64,000 bases of DNA from assembly GCF_029407905.1 (NCBI RefSeq), contig NC_073642.1:4836001-4900000 (forward strand), given 5' to 3'. The position numbers and the translations under genes are program-made. Source of the stretch: Bubalus kerabau (Eukaryota; Chordata; Mammalia; Artiodactyla; Bovidae). The number at the start of each line of letters is the position of its first letter. The stretch's first letter is position 1. This document shows, one piece after another, positions 49,146-60,345 of this stretch. The notes under the pieces were generated by a model. The model did no database searches. It worked only from the letters and a program-made list of their open reading frames with translations, and had not been told where the DNA came from.

Positions 49146-50260
49146 TTAGGTTGGTGCAAAAGGAATTGTGGTTTTGGACCCTGAATTTTAAATCATTATA
49201 ACTAGGCTCAAACACATCTTTATTAATCAAAATAGGAACCATTACAATCAACGCATTTTTTCCAATAAAAATGTAAATTTATTTATTCCTATAGCATAAA
49301 AATCTGTGCTTCAAGATTCGAGGAACTCTTAGAAAGCATTTTCTACATCCTGCAGGTTGTGGAAGCATATTCCCTGCAACAAGCTGTCGACATGCTTGAA
49401 GAAGTGATAGTTTGTTGGCAAGAGGTCAGGTGAATATGGTGGATGAGGCAAAACTTCATAACTGAATTTGTTCAACTGTAGAAGAGGTTGTTCAGCATGT
49501 GGTTGGGAGTCGTGGAGAAGAACTGGGCCCACTCTGCTTACCAGTGCTGGCTGCAGGTGGTGCAGTTTTCGTGCATCTCATTGGCTTGGTGAGCATACTT
49601 CTCAGATGTAATGGTCTTGCCAGAATTCAGAAAGCGGTAGTGGATCAGACCAGTAGGAGACCACCAAACAGTGACCATGGCCGTTTTTTTGGGAGGGGTG
49701 CAAGTTTGGTTTTAGGAAGTGTTTTGGAGCTTTTTCTCAGTCCAACCACTGATCTGGTTATCACTGATTGATGTATAAAATCCACTTTTTATTGCACCTC
49801 ACAGTCTGATAGAGAAATGGTTCATTGTTTTTGCATAGAATAAGAGACAATGACGCTTCAGAACAACGATATTTTTTATTTTGTGGCCAGCTCATGAGGC
49901 ACCCACTTATCAAGCTTCTTCATCTTTTCAATTTGCTTCAAATGCCAAATTTGAATGGTTAATGTTGAGTATGTAGAATGGTCAATGTTGAGTTCTTTGG
50001 CAACTTCCCATGTAGTTGTTTAAGAGGATCAGCTTCAGTGATGGCTGTCAATAAGGCATTGTCAACTTCTGATGGTCAGCCACTACACTCCTCATCTTCA
50101 AGGCTCCCATCTCCTTTGCAAAGCTTCTTGAAAGACCATCCTTTCTTCACTACACCGCAGCACCCCTTTGTCATACAAGGGATTGTATATCTCTGTTTTC
50201 ATTTGTTTCTGTTCTTGTGTTGATACTCTACTATTTATACTACCATTGAGGGTCTGGTTC
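49146..50260 (-). mobile_element. Hsmar1-like mariner DNA transposon (decayed)
   Basis: The left end is the mariner inverted terminal repeat TTAGGTTGGTGCAAAAG at a TA dinucleotide (49144-49145). On the minus strand the remains of a transposase can be followed: an N-terminal part with LEDEECSG and AITEADPL near 50030-50110, the central part, and a C-terminal part with VLPHPPYSPDLLPTNYHFFK near 49400-49460. That part includes the third catalytic aspartate position of the D,D34D triad (here read as N, TNYHF against TDYHF in related copies as I remember them). Many stops and shifts break the frame. The right terminal repeat was not found, so the right edge is approximate. Confidence 0.85.
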
Positions 50261-50264
50261 GAGA

Positions 50265-50800
50265 TGGTGATGTGAGAATATCCTGAGCTCATCTTCTCCC
50301 ATGGACGCACAGATCCTACAGCTACATATGCAACAACTTCTTCTGAAAAAAAAAAACAAAAACAAAAACTAAAACTGTCAGAGCTACCTCTTCACATCAG
50401 ACAAATGAGAGGGAACTCACCACATTAAAGTAAGTGGGAAAGGCTGAGACACAGTCTAACCATAACCCCCAACCACAGCAACAGAGCCCACAGTCAGGAG
50501 GGAACCACAAACCTGACACTTCTTCCTGAGGAGAGAAGGGCTTGCACCCCACAACAGACACCCCAACTCTTGAGTCAGACACCTGAGATACAAGCCCCTA
50601 AAACACCTGTATGTGAAGACTAACAGGGCTCAAGCCCAAGAAATCTGCAGGCTGTGGTAAATTGAGCTCTTGAAAAGCTCTGAGACTTTACGTGAAAGCG
50701 ACTCATTTCCTAATTTTAAAGCATTGGTCTGAATTGCAGGGACCTGCTAGGACCGTCCCCAGCGTCAAAAGCTAGCATGTGCCATTTTCCTGCTCTCCCT
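50265..50800 (+). mobile_element. L1 5'-UTR-like segment
   Basis: Wording such as gagctcatcttctcccatgg and ctacagctacatatgcaaca resembles the 5' regions of mammalian L1 elements. Purine-rich, without an A-tail of its own. Assigned by resemblance only. Confidence 0.45.
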
Positions 50801-51009
50801 CTGCTACAGTCAGTTGGAACCATTTTCTTTTTCATTTTATTCCCCTTCCTTTTTAAAATTTCTATTTTTTCCTTTGTTCAGTAGATACTACCATCTTTGC
50901 ACTCCTCCTCTGCCTTACTTTAGGGAATGAGAGCTATCTTCACTTTCCCTCTGCAGTGCTCCAGGCACCTGTATGTCTCAGAAGAGAGCTTCTCTACACA
51001 TCCAATCCC

Positions 51010-51690
51010 GTGTGATAATTGAGGTATAGTTGATTTATAATATTATTTTACTTTCAGGTATACAGCATAGTGGATCAAAATTTTTCTAAACTATTATTCC
51101 ATTAAAAGTTATCATAAAATATTCTCTATATCCCCTCAGCTCTACAAGATAAATTCTCATAGCTTATCTATTTTATACATAGTGGTTTGTACCTCTTGAT
51201 CCCCTTACCAGGCCCCCACTTTCCTTGCCCACTGATAATCATTAGTTCATTCTCTAGATCTGTTTCTGTTTGTTACACTCATTCTTTTATTTTTCATGTT
51301 CTACATATAAGAGAGAACATGCAGTGTTTGACTTTGTCTGTCTGATTTATGTCACTAAGCATAATATCCTCTAAGTCCATCCATGTTGTTGTAAATGGCA
51401 AAATCCCACTCTTTTTCATGTCCGAGCAATATTCTATTGTGAGGAGGGCACGGCAATCCACTCCAGTATTCTTGCCTGGAGAATCCTATGGACAGAGGAG
51501 CCTGGTGGTCTATAGTCCACAGGGTTGCACAGAGTCAGACACGACTGAAGCAACTTAGCACTCATGAACACAGTACACACTTGTACATATAATTCACATC
51601 TTCTTCATGTATAATTCACATCCATTCATCTATTGATGGGTATTTAGCTTGCTTCCACATCTTGGCTATTGTAAATAATGCTTCTATGAA
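51010..51690 (-). mobile_element. L1 LINE 3' region, minus strand, with nested Bov-A
   Basis: gaggtatagttgatttataa, ccatccatgttgttgtaaat and catctattgatgggtattta are the reversed L1 3' UTR and ORF2 end. A Bov-A copy (51441-51563) interrupts it. Confidence 0.85.
51441..51563 (+). mobile_element. Bov-A SINE monomer nested in L1
   Basis: One Bov-A unit from aggagggcacggcaatccac to gactgaagcaacttagca. Confidence 0.88.
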
Positions 51691-52206
51691 CACTGAATAT
51701 TTTTTAATACATTTTTATTGGAGTATAGTTGCTTTACAAAGTTGTGTTAGTTTCTACTCTACAGCAAAATGAATATACATATATCATCACACTACACAGC
51801 CATACACATACATATATCCTCTTCCCTTTGGACTTTCTACCCATTTGGGTGACCACAGTGCATTAAGTGGTGTTTCCTGTGCTATGCAGTATGTTCTCAC
51901 TAGTTATCTATCTTATATGTAGTATCAATAGTATATATGTGCCAGTTCCAATTTTCCAATTCCTTCCATCCCCCACCTTTCCTCTTTGGTATCCATATAA
52001 TTGTTTTCTACCTTTATGTCTATTTCTGCTTTGCAAATAAAATCATCTATACCATTTTTCTAGATTCCACATATATGCATAATATACTATATTTGTTTTT
52101 CTCTTTCTGACTTACTTCACTCAATATAGAACAGTCTCTAGGTCCCCCATGTCTCTGCAAATGGCATTATTTTGTCCTTTTTTTGTGGGCCATGTATAAT
52201 ATTTTT
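51691..52206 (-). mobile_element. L1 LINE 3' end, second minus-strand copy
   Basis: It starts again with the reversed L1 tail (tttttaatacatttttattg gag...) and the atatacatatatcatc stretch and runs about 0.5 kb. Confidence 0.85.
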
Positions 52207-52449
52207 TTAATTTACTTTTTGTGCATGTGTGCGTGCTAAATTGCTTTAGTCTTGTCTGACTCTTTGTGACCCTATAGACCATAGCCCACCCAGCTCCTCT
52301 GTGCATGGAATTATTCAGGCAAGAATACTGGATTGGATTGCTGTGTCCTCCTCTAGGGGAGCTTCTCAATCCAGAGACAGAACCCACGTCTCTTACATCT
52401 ATCTGCATTGACAGGTGGGTTCTATACTACTAGCGGCATGTGGGAAGAC
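52207..52449 (-). mobile_element. Bov-tA SINE between L1 copies
   Basis: Reverse-oriented copy from gtgcatgtgtgcgtgctaaa to the diverged head ggcatgtgggaagacc. Confidence 0.87.
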
Positions 52450-54655
52450 CAATATATTTTTTAATTGGGGAAAAATTGCTTTACAATGTTGGTTTCTGCT
52501 TTACAACAACACAAATCAGCCATAATTATACATATATCCCCTTCCTCTCAAGCCTCCCTCCCCTCCCCCACCCCACCCCTCTAGGTCATCACAGAGCGCC
52601 AGGCTGGGCCCTGCTGCTGCTGTTGCTGCTAAGTCACTTCAGCCCTAACCCTATGTTATTCAGCAACTTCTCACAAGCCATCTATTTTAACAAAATAGTG
52701 TGTATATATTGATGCTATTTTCTCCATTCTTCCCACTCTCTCCTTCCTTCACTGGGCCCAAAAGTCCATTTTTTATATCTTCATCTCTATTCCTTCCCTA
52801 GAAATAGGTCCATGAGTACCATTTTTTCCAGATTCTATATATATGTTTAACATACTATATTTTTCTCTTTCTGACTTACTTCATTCTGTGATAACAGGCT
52901 CTAAGTCATCCACCTCACTAGAACTGACTCAAATTTGTTCTTTTTTTATGGCTGAGCAATACTCCATTGTACATATGTACCACATTTTTACCCATTCTTC
53001 CATTGATGGGCATTTAGGTTGCTACCATGTCCTGGCTATTATTAATAGTACTGCTCTGAATACTGGAGCGCATGTATCTTTCTGAATTTATGATTTTATC
53101 TGATATATGCCCAGTAATGGGATTACTGAGTCATATGGTAGGTCTACTTTTAGTTTTTTAAGAAACCCCCATACTGTTTTCTGTAGTGGCTTTATCAATT
53201 TGTACTCCAACCAGTAGCACATGAGGGGGTCCCCTTTTACCACACGCTTTCAGCATTTATTGTTTGTAGATATTTTGATGATGACCATTCTGACCAGTAT
53301 GAAGTGATATCTCATTGTAGTTTTGATTTGCATTTCTCTAGTAATGCAGAGAAGGCAATGGCACCCCACTCCAGTACTCTTGCCTGGAAAATCCCATGGA
53401 CGGAGGGGCCTGGTGGGCTGCAGTCCATGGGGTCGCTAGGAGTCGGACACGACTGAGCGACTTCACTTTCACTTTTCACTTTCATTCACTGGAGAAGGAA
53501 ATGGCAACCCACTCCAGTGTTCCTGCCTGGAGAATCCCAGGGATGGGGGAGCCCGGTGGGCTGCCGTCTATGGGGTCGCACAGAGTTGGACACGACTGAA
53601 GCGACTTAGCAGCAACAGCAGCAGCAGTAATGAGCAGTGTTCAGCATCTTTTCTTTCTTTCTTTTTTTTTTTTTTTGGCCATCTGTATGCCTTCCTTGGA
53701 GAAATGTCATTCTAAGTTTTCATTTTTTGATTGGGTGTTTGTTTTGTTTTGTTTTATTTGATATTGAGCTCCATGAGCTACTTGTATATTTTGGAGATTA
53801 ATCCTTTGTCAGTTGCTTCATTTGGAATTATTATTTCCCATTATGGAGGTTGTCTTTTCATCTTTTGTATGGTTTCCTTTGCTGTGCAAAAGATTTTAAG
53901 TTTATTTAGGCCCCATTTGTTTATTTTTGTTTTTATTTCCAAAAATCTCGGTGGTGGGTCAAAAAAGATCTTGCTGCATTTATGTCAAAAATTGTTCTGC
54001 TTATGTTTTCTCTAAGAGTTTTATAGTGTCTGATTTTACATTCAGGTTTTTAATCCATTTTGAGTTTATTTTTGTATATGGTGTTAGGGAGTGCTCTAAT
54101 TTCATTCTTTACTTGTGGTAGTCCAGTTTTCTCAGCACCATTTGCTGAAGAGGCTGTCTTTTCTCCATTGTATATTCTTGCCTCCTTTGTCATAGATTAG
54201 GTGACTTTAGATGTGGGTTTATCTCTGGGAATTCCATCTTGTTCCATTGATCTATATTTCCATTTCTATGCCAGTACCATATTGTCTTGATAGTAGCTTT
54301 GTAATATAGTCTGCATTAATTTTATATCCTGCAACTTTACCCAGTTCATTGTTCTATGTATAGATCATGCTATGTACACATAGTGAGTTTTCCTTCTTCC
54401 TTTCCAACTTGGATTCCTTTTATTCATTTTTCTTATATGATTGCTGTGCCTAGGATTTCCAATACTCTGTTGAATAAAAGTAGTGAGAGTGAGCATCCCT
54501 GTCTTGTTCCTGATCCTAGAGGAAATGCTTTCAACTTTTCACTGTTGAGTATCATGCTAGCTGTGGGCTTACATTGTATGGCCTTATTTTGTTCAGGTAT
54601 GTTCCTTCTATACTCATTTTGTTGAGAGTTTCTATCATAAATAGATTTGAATACA
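52450..54655 (-). mobile_element. L1 LINE, 3' UTR into ORF2, minus strand
   Basis: A third reversed L1 tail (ttttaattggggaaaaattg) leads back over 2 kb into ORF2 (for example the reversed ttggagattaatcctttgtc region). A Bov-A2 (53347-53628) and a 35-bp SINE remnant (52611-52645) lie inside. It meets a plus-strand L1 head-on at about 54655. Confidence 0.9.
53347..53628 (+). mobile_element. Bov-A2 SINE nested in L1
   Basis: Two Bov-A units joined by a cactttcacttttcac linker and ending in CAG repeats. The flanking AGTAATG on both sides is the target-site duplication. Confidence 0.94.
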
Positions 54656-55475
54656 GATGCCCAACAGGCACGTGAAAAGATGCTCAACATTGTTAATTAT
54701 TAGAGAAATGCAAATCAAAACTACAATGAGGTATCACCTCACACTGGTCAAAATGACCATCATTTAAAAGTCAACAAATAACAAATACTGCAGAAGGTGT
54801 GGTAAGAAGGGCATCTTCTTACACTCTGTTAGGAGTGTAAGTTGGTGCACCTACTAGGGAAAACAATATGGAGTTTCCTCAGAAAACTAAAGATAGAGTT
54901 GCCATATGATTCAGCCATCCCATTCCTGGGTGTCTATCCAGACAAAACTATAATGCAAAAAGATACAAGCACCCCTATTTTCCTAGCAGCACTATTCACA
55001 GTAGCCAAGACACAGCAATGACCTATCCAATGACAGATAAAGAAGATGCTATATGTATATGTATATGAAATAATGCCATTTGCAGTAACATGGATGGATT
55101 AAGAGGAAGACAAAAACCATATGATATCACATCCCTGGAATCTAAATTATGATACAAATGAACCTAACTATGAAACAGAAATAGGCTTATAGACATAGAG
55201 AACAGACTTGTGGTTGCCAGGGGGATAGGAAGTGGGGAAGGGATAGATTTGGAACTTGAGTGAGCTGATGCAAACTATTATATATAGAATAGATAAATAG
55301 TGTCCTACTTATAGCACATGATATTCAATATCCTGTGATAAACCATAATAGAAAATAATATAAAAAAGAATATACATATATATGTATAATTGAATCACTT
55401 TGCTGTACATCAGAAATTAATACAATATTGCAAATCAACTATACTTTAATAAAAAATAAATAATTTTTAAAAAAA
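54656..55475 (+). mobile_element. L1 LINE 3' end, plus strand
   Basis: From ctcaacattgttaattatta through ORF2 end and 3' UTR to the caaatcaactatactttaat tail and A-rich end. It is the same part of L1 as 52450-53340 in opposite orientation, so the two form an inverted repeat. Confidence 0.9.
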
Positions 55476-55479
55476 TAAA

Positions 55480-56674
55480 TAAAGCTGTCTCAAGATGTAA
55501 GAGGAATGGGACGGGGAGACCATTATCTACCCCACAGATTCATCAAAAGATCATTTGAATATTGAGCAACTTCCACAAAACAACTTCTGAATGCTGGTGG
55601 AGGACATCAGGCACCCAGAAAGGCAGCCCAATCTCTTTGAAAGGAGGTAGGACAATATATAAAAGATGAAAACAGAGAAAAAGTATTTAGGGATGGAGAT
55701 CCATTCTGGGGAGGGAGTTGTGAAGAAGGACAAATTTCCACACAGTAGGAAACCCTACATAGGTGTGTCAGTGGGGAGCTTTGGAATCTCAGAGGGCAAC
55801 ATAACTGGGGGGAAAAAAAAAAAACAAAAACAGGATATGTGCCTAACCACAACTACCAGTGGAGAAACAGCACAGACACTCAAGTCTGCCAGCAGCGAGT
55901 GGGAACTGGACAGGGAGGCGTGGGCTGCATCACTGATTCTTAGGGTAAGGACCAGGCTTGAATGCCCTTAGGACAATCTGAGGGGGCTAAGGTGACACAG
56001 CAACCCAAATTATGGGATCACTAGTGAGACAAAAAAAAGGGGGGGGGAACCTGTCCTGGGAAAGGCTATAAAGCCTCATGGTGACCCCTGACATGCTTTC
56101 AGAACAAACTATTGTACCCTAGCAAATACCAAAGGACAGCAAGCCAGCTGCTGTTTAGGGTTCCGCCCTCCCCAGAGGCAGAGAGGCAGGTGTGCAACAG
56201 CCAGAGCCAGAAATCAAGGGGCTGCAGCAGTCTCGAACCAGAGACCGCATCTTCCATCAAACTGTGAGCAGGCTGCTGGTTGCTAACCACATCGTCCTGG
56301 GATCCTGATGGTTCACATCTGCCAGGAGTGTCACAGCCTGAGATCAGTTCCCCAGAGGAGACACACAGAAGACCTGGGTTTGTGCCCTTGGGGCACACCC
56401 GGAAAACCAAGAGGCCAGGACCAGGGATGTGCATAAGATGTAAGGCCCACCTGGGACAGTGCACTTGCTAAGCACCTGGTCACCTGAATGGCTGGACCTG
56501 GGAAGGGCACAAAACACACAGGCCATATCATCTGGGTCTGTGCTCTTGCAGAGCATCCAGGAACTTTGGAAGCTTAGACCTAGGAAGTGCATGAAATGCA
56601 GGGTCCACTTGGGACAGTATCCTTGCAGAGTACCCTGGAACCTGAGCAGTGTGGACCCAGGAAGCACATGCCAC
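55480..56674 (+). mobile_element. Ruminant L1 5' UTR, first part
   Basis: gagcaacttccacaaaacaa followed by cttctgaatgctgg and gaggacatcagg is L1 5'-UTR wording as I know it from ruminants. It is CpG-poor here, with an A run at 55812-55828. It is split by a BovB insertion and appears to continue at 58606. Confidence 0.6.
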
Positions 56675-58605
56675 ATTCAGTTCAGTTCAGTGGCTCAGTC
56701 GTGTCCGACTCTTTGTGACCCCATGAATCGCAGCACGCCAGGCCTCCCTGTCCATCACCAACTCCTGGAGTTCACTCAGACTCACGTCCATCGAGTCAGT
56801 GATGCCATCCAGCCATCTCATCCTCTGTCATCCCCTTCTCCTCCTGCCCCCAATCCCTCCCAGCATCAGGGTCTTTTCCAATGAGTCAACTCTTCTCATG
56901 AGGTGGCCAAAGTACTCCAGTTTCAGCTTTAGAATCATTCCTTCCAAAGAAAACCCAGGGCTGATCTCCTTCAGAATTGGACTGGTTGGATCTCCTTGCA
57001 GTCCAAGGGACTCTCAAGAGTCTTCTCCAACACCACAGTTCAAAAGCATCAATTCTTTGGCGTTCAGCCTTCTTCACAGTCCAACTCTCACATCCATACA
57101 TGACCACAGAAAAAACCATAGCCTTGACTAGACGAACCTTTGTTGGCAAAGTAATGTCTCTGCTTTTGAATATGCTATCTAGGTTGGTCATAACTTTCCT
57201 TCCAAGGAGTAAGTGTCTTTTAATTTCATGGCTGAAATCACCATCTGCAGTGATTTTGGAGCCCAGAAAAATAGTCTGACACTGTTTCCACTGTTTCCCC
57301 ATCTATTTGCCATGAAGTGATGGGACCGGATACCATGATCTTAGTTTTCTAAATGTTGAGCTGTAAGCCAACTTTTTCACTCTCCACTTTCACTTTCATC
57401 AAGAAGCTTTTCAGTTCCTCTTCACTTTCTGCCATAAGGGTGGTGTCATCTGCATATCTGAGGTTATTGATATTTCTCCCAGCAATCTTGATTCCAGTTT
57501 GTGCTTTTTCCAGCCCAGCATTTCTCATGATGCACTCTGCATAGAAGTTAAATAAGCAGGGTGATAATATACAGCCTGAACGTACTCCTTTTCCTATTTG
57601 GAACCAGTCTGTTGTTCCATGTCCAGTTCTAACTGTTGCTTCCTGACCGGCATACAAATTTATCAAGAGGCAGATCAGGTGCTCTGGTAATCCCATCTCT
57701 TTCAGAATTTTCCAGAGTTTATTGTGATCCAGTCAAAGGCTTTGGCATAGTCAATAAAACAGAAATTGATGTTTTTCTGGAACTCTCTTGCTTTTTCCAT
57801 GATCCACCGGATGTTGGCAATTTGATCTCTGGTTCCTCTGCCTTTTCTAAAACCAGCTTGAACATTAGGATGTTCATGGTTCACATATTGCTGAAGCCTG
57901 GTTTGGAGAATTTTGAGCATTACTTTACTAGCATGTGAGATGAGTGCAATTGTGCGGTAGTTTGAGCATTCTTTGGCATTGCCTTTCTTTGGGATTGGAA
58001 TGAAAACAGACCTTTTCCAGTCCTGTGGCCACTGCTGAGTTTTCCAAATTTGCTGGCATATTGAGTGCAGCACTTTCACAGCATCATCTTTCAGGATTTG
58101 AAAGAGCTCAACTGGAATTCCATCACCTCCACTAGCTTTGTTCGTAGTGATGCTCTCTAAGGCCCACTTGACTTCATGTTCCAGGATGTCTGGCTCTAGG
58201 TCAGTGGTTATACCATCGTGATTATCTGGGTTGTGAAGATCTTTTCTGTACAGTTCTTCTGTGTATTCTTGCCACCTCTTCTTAATATCTTCTGCTTCTG
58301 TTAGGTCCATACCATTTCTGTCCTTTATCGAGCCCTTCTTTGCATGAAATATTCCCTTGGTATCTCTAATTTTCTTGAAGAGATCTCTAGTCTTTCCCAT
58401 TCTTTTGTTTTCCTCTATTTCTTTGCATTGATCGCTGAAGAAGGCTTTCTTATCTCTTCTTGCTATTCTTTGGAACTCTGCATTCAGATGCTTATATCTT
58501 TCCTTTTCTCCTTTGCTTTTCGCTTCTCTTGTTTTCACAGCTATTTGTAAGGCCTCCCCAGACAGCCTGTGGCAAACACAGTGTCGTCCATCCGCTGTGA
58601 GCTCC
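56675..58605 (-). mobile_element. BovB LINE inserted in L1 5' UTR
   Basis: A minus-strand BovB with some of the best-kept frames in the window: a 329-codon open frame (57702-58691) covers linker and reverse-transcriptase fingers, and 57349-57696 covers the palm with an intact RYADDTTLMAES. A CACATGCCA-like direct repeat flanks it (about 56666-56674 and 58609-58617). The last 45 bp before 58605 are not BovB and add a foreign N-terminus to the long frame. Confidence 0.92.
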
Positions 58606-58990
58606 CCACACATGCCAGAGGTATTTTTTTGTAGTGTCCCTCCCTCTACACAACATAACTGAACAAGTGAACCTAAATAAGTGGCCACCATTGCCCACTC
58701 ATGGCAGGGCAGAAATTAGACACTGAAGAGACTGCAAACAGAGGAATACAAAATAAAAAAGAAGGGGGAACCACACCAGAAGTGATAAGTGCAACAGATT
58801 AAAAACCTGCAGTTAATTCTGTGACTGTGCATTTGAGGAGCAACTATAGACCTGGAGAAAAATAAAAGCCAAAACAAGGGACTGACACTGAACTGACCCC
58901 ACACTGCCCACAACAGCTCCAGAGAAATTCCTAGGTATATTTTTACTATTATCACTTTTTAATTTTAAGTTATTTTAAAAATTTAATAAC
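58606..58990 (+). mobile_element. Ruminant L1 5' UTR, second part
   Basis: cagttaattctgtgactgtg, gaggagcaactatagacctg and cccacaacagctccagagaa continue the L1 5' UTR after the BovB insertion. Confidence 0.6.
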
Positions 58991-59000
58991 TTAAAAAAAT

Positions 59001-59636
59001 TCAGTTCTTTCAGTTCAGTTCAGTCACTCAGTTGTGTCTGACTCTTTGAGATCCCATGAATCGCAGCACGCCAGGCCTCCATGTCCATCACCAACTCCCA
59101 GAGTTCACCCAAATACATGTGCATCGAGCCAGTGATATCATCCAGCCATCTCATTCTCTGTTGTCCCTTTCTCCTCCTGCCACCAATCCCTCCTAGTATC
59201 AGGGTCTTTTCCAACGAGTCAACTCTTTGCATGAGGTGGCCAAAGTATTGGAGTTTCAGCAGCATCAGTCCTTCCAATGAACACCCAGGACTGATCTCCT
59301 TTAGGATGGACTAGTTGGATCTCCTTGCAGTCCAAGGGACTCTCAAGAGTCTTCTCCAACACCACAGTTCAAAAGCATCAATTCTTTGGCGCTCAGCTTT
59401 CTTTACTGTCCAAGTGTCACATCCATACATGATTACTGGAGAAACCATACCCTTGACTAGACAGAACTTTGTTGGCAAAGTAACATCTCTGCTTTTGAAT
59501 ATGCTATCTAGGCTGGTTATAACTTTCCTTCCAAGGAGTAAGCATCTTTTAATTTCCTGGCTGCAATCACAATCTGCAGTGATTTCAGAGCCACAAAAAA
59601 TTAAGTCTGACACTGTTTCCACTGTTGCCCCATCTA
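59001..59636 (-). mobile_element. BovB LINE, 5'-truncated 3' end
   Basis: From the cagttcagttcagtcactca terminus to gttgccccatctatgg, with a broken C-terminal frame. Confidence 0.92.
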
Positions 59637-59734
59637 TGGAATCTGTTTTATAAAATAGGGTATTTTTTAAGAAAGGTAATAGTAGTCTATAAAAATGAAA
59701 ATTAATGGAGTAGTATAAAACCTATGGAAGCAAG

Positions 59735-60148
59735 AAATAGATTTAAGGGACTAGATCTGATAGACAGAGTACCTGATGAACTAAGGATGGAGGTTCATTA
59801 CATTGTACAGGATACAGGGATCAAGACCATCCCCATGGAAAAGAAATGCAAAAAATAAAAATGGCTGTCTGAGGAGGCCTTACAAATAGCTGTGAAAAGA
59901 AGAGAAGGGAAAAGTAAAGGAGAAAAGGAAAGATATAAGCATCTGAATGCAGAGTTACAAAGAACAGCAAGGAGAGATAAGAAAGCCTTGCTCAGCGATC
60001 AAAGCAAAGAAATAGAGGAAAACAACAGAATGGGAAAAACTAGAGATCTCTACAAGAAAATTAGAGATACCAAGGGAACATTTCATGCAACAATGGGCAT
60101 AATAACAGACAGAAATTGTAGGCATCTAACAGAAGCAGAAGATATATA
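59735..60148 (+). mobile_element. BovB LINE, internal fragment
   Basis: The linker region from gatttaagggactagatctg to acagaagcagaagatata. It ends at a perfect 16-bp palindrome (60138-60153) where orientation flips. Confidence 0.9.
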
Positions 60149-60345
60149 TCTTCACATTCCAGGATGTCTGGCTCTAGGTAAGTGATCACACCATCATGAT
60201 TATCTTGGTTGTGAAGATCTTTTTTGTACAGTTCTTCTGTGTATTCTTGCCATCTCTTCTTAATATCGTCTGCTTCTGTTAGGTCCCTACCATATCTGTC
60301 CTTTACCGAGCCCATCTTTGCATGAAATGTTCCCTTGGTATCTCT
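60149..60345 (-). mobile_element. BovB LINE, inverted internal fragment
   Basis: The reversed linker region, overlapping in content with the end of the previous fragment, so about 90 bp on each side form an inverted repeat. At 60346 it is followed directly by a new BovB 5' end. Confidence 0.9.
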
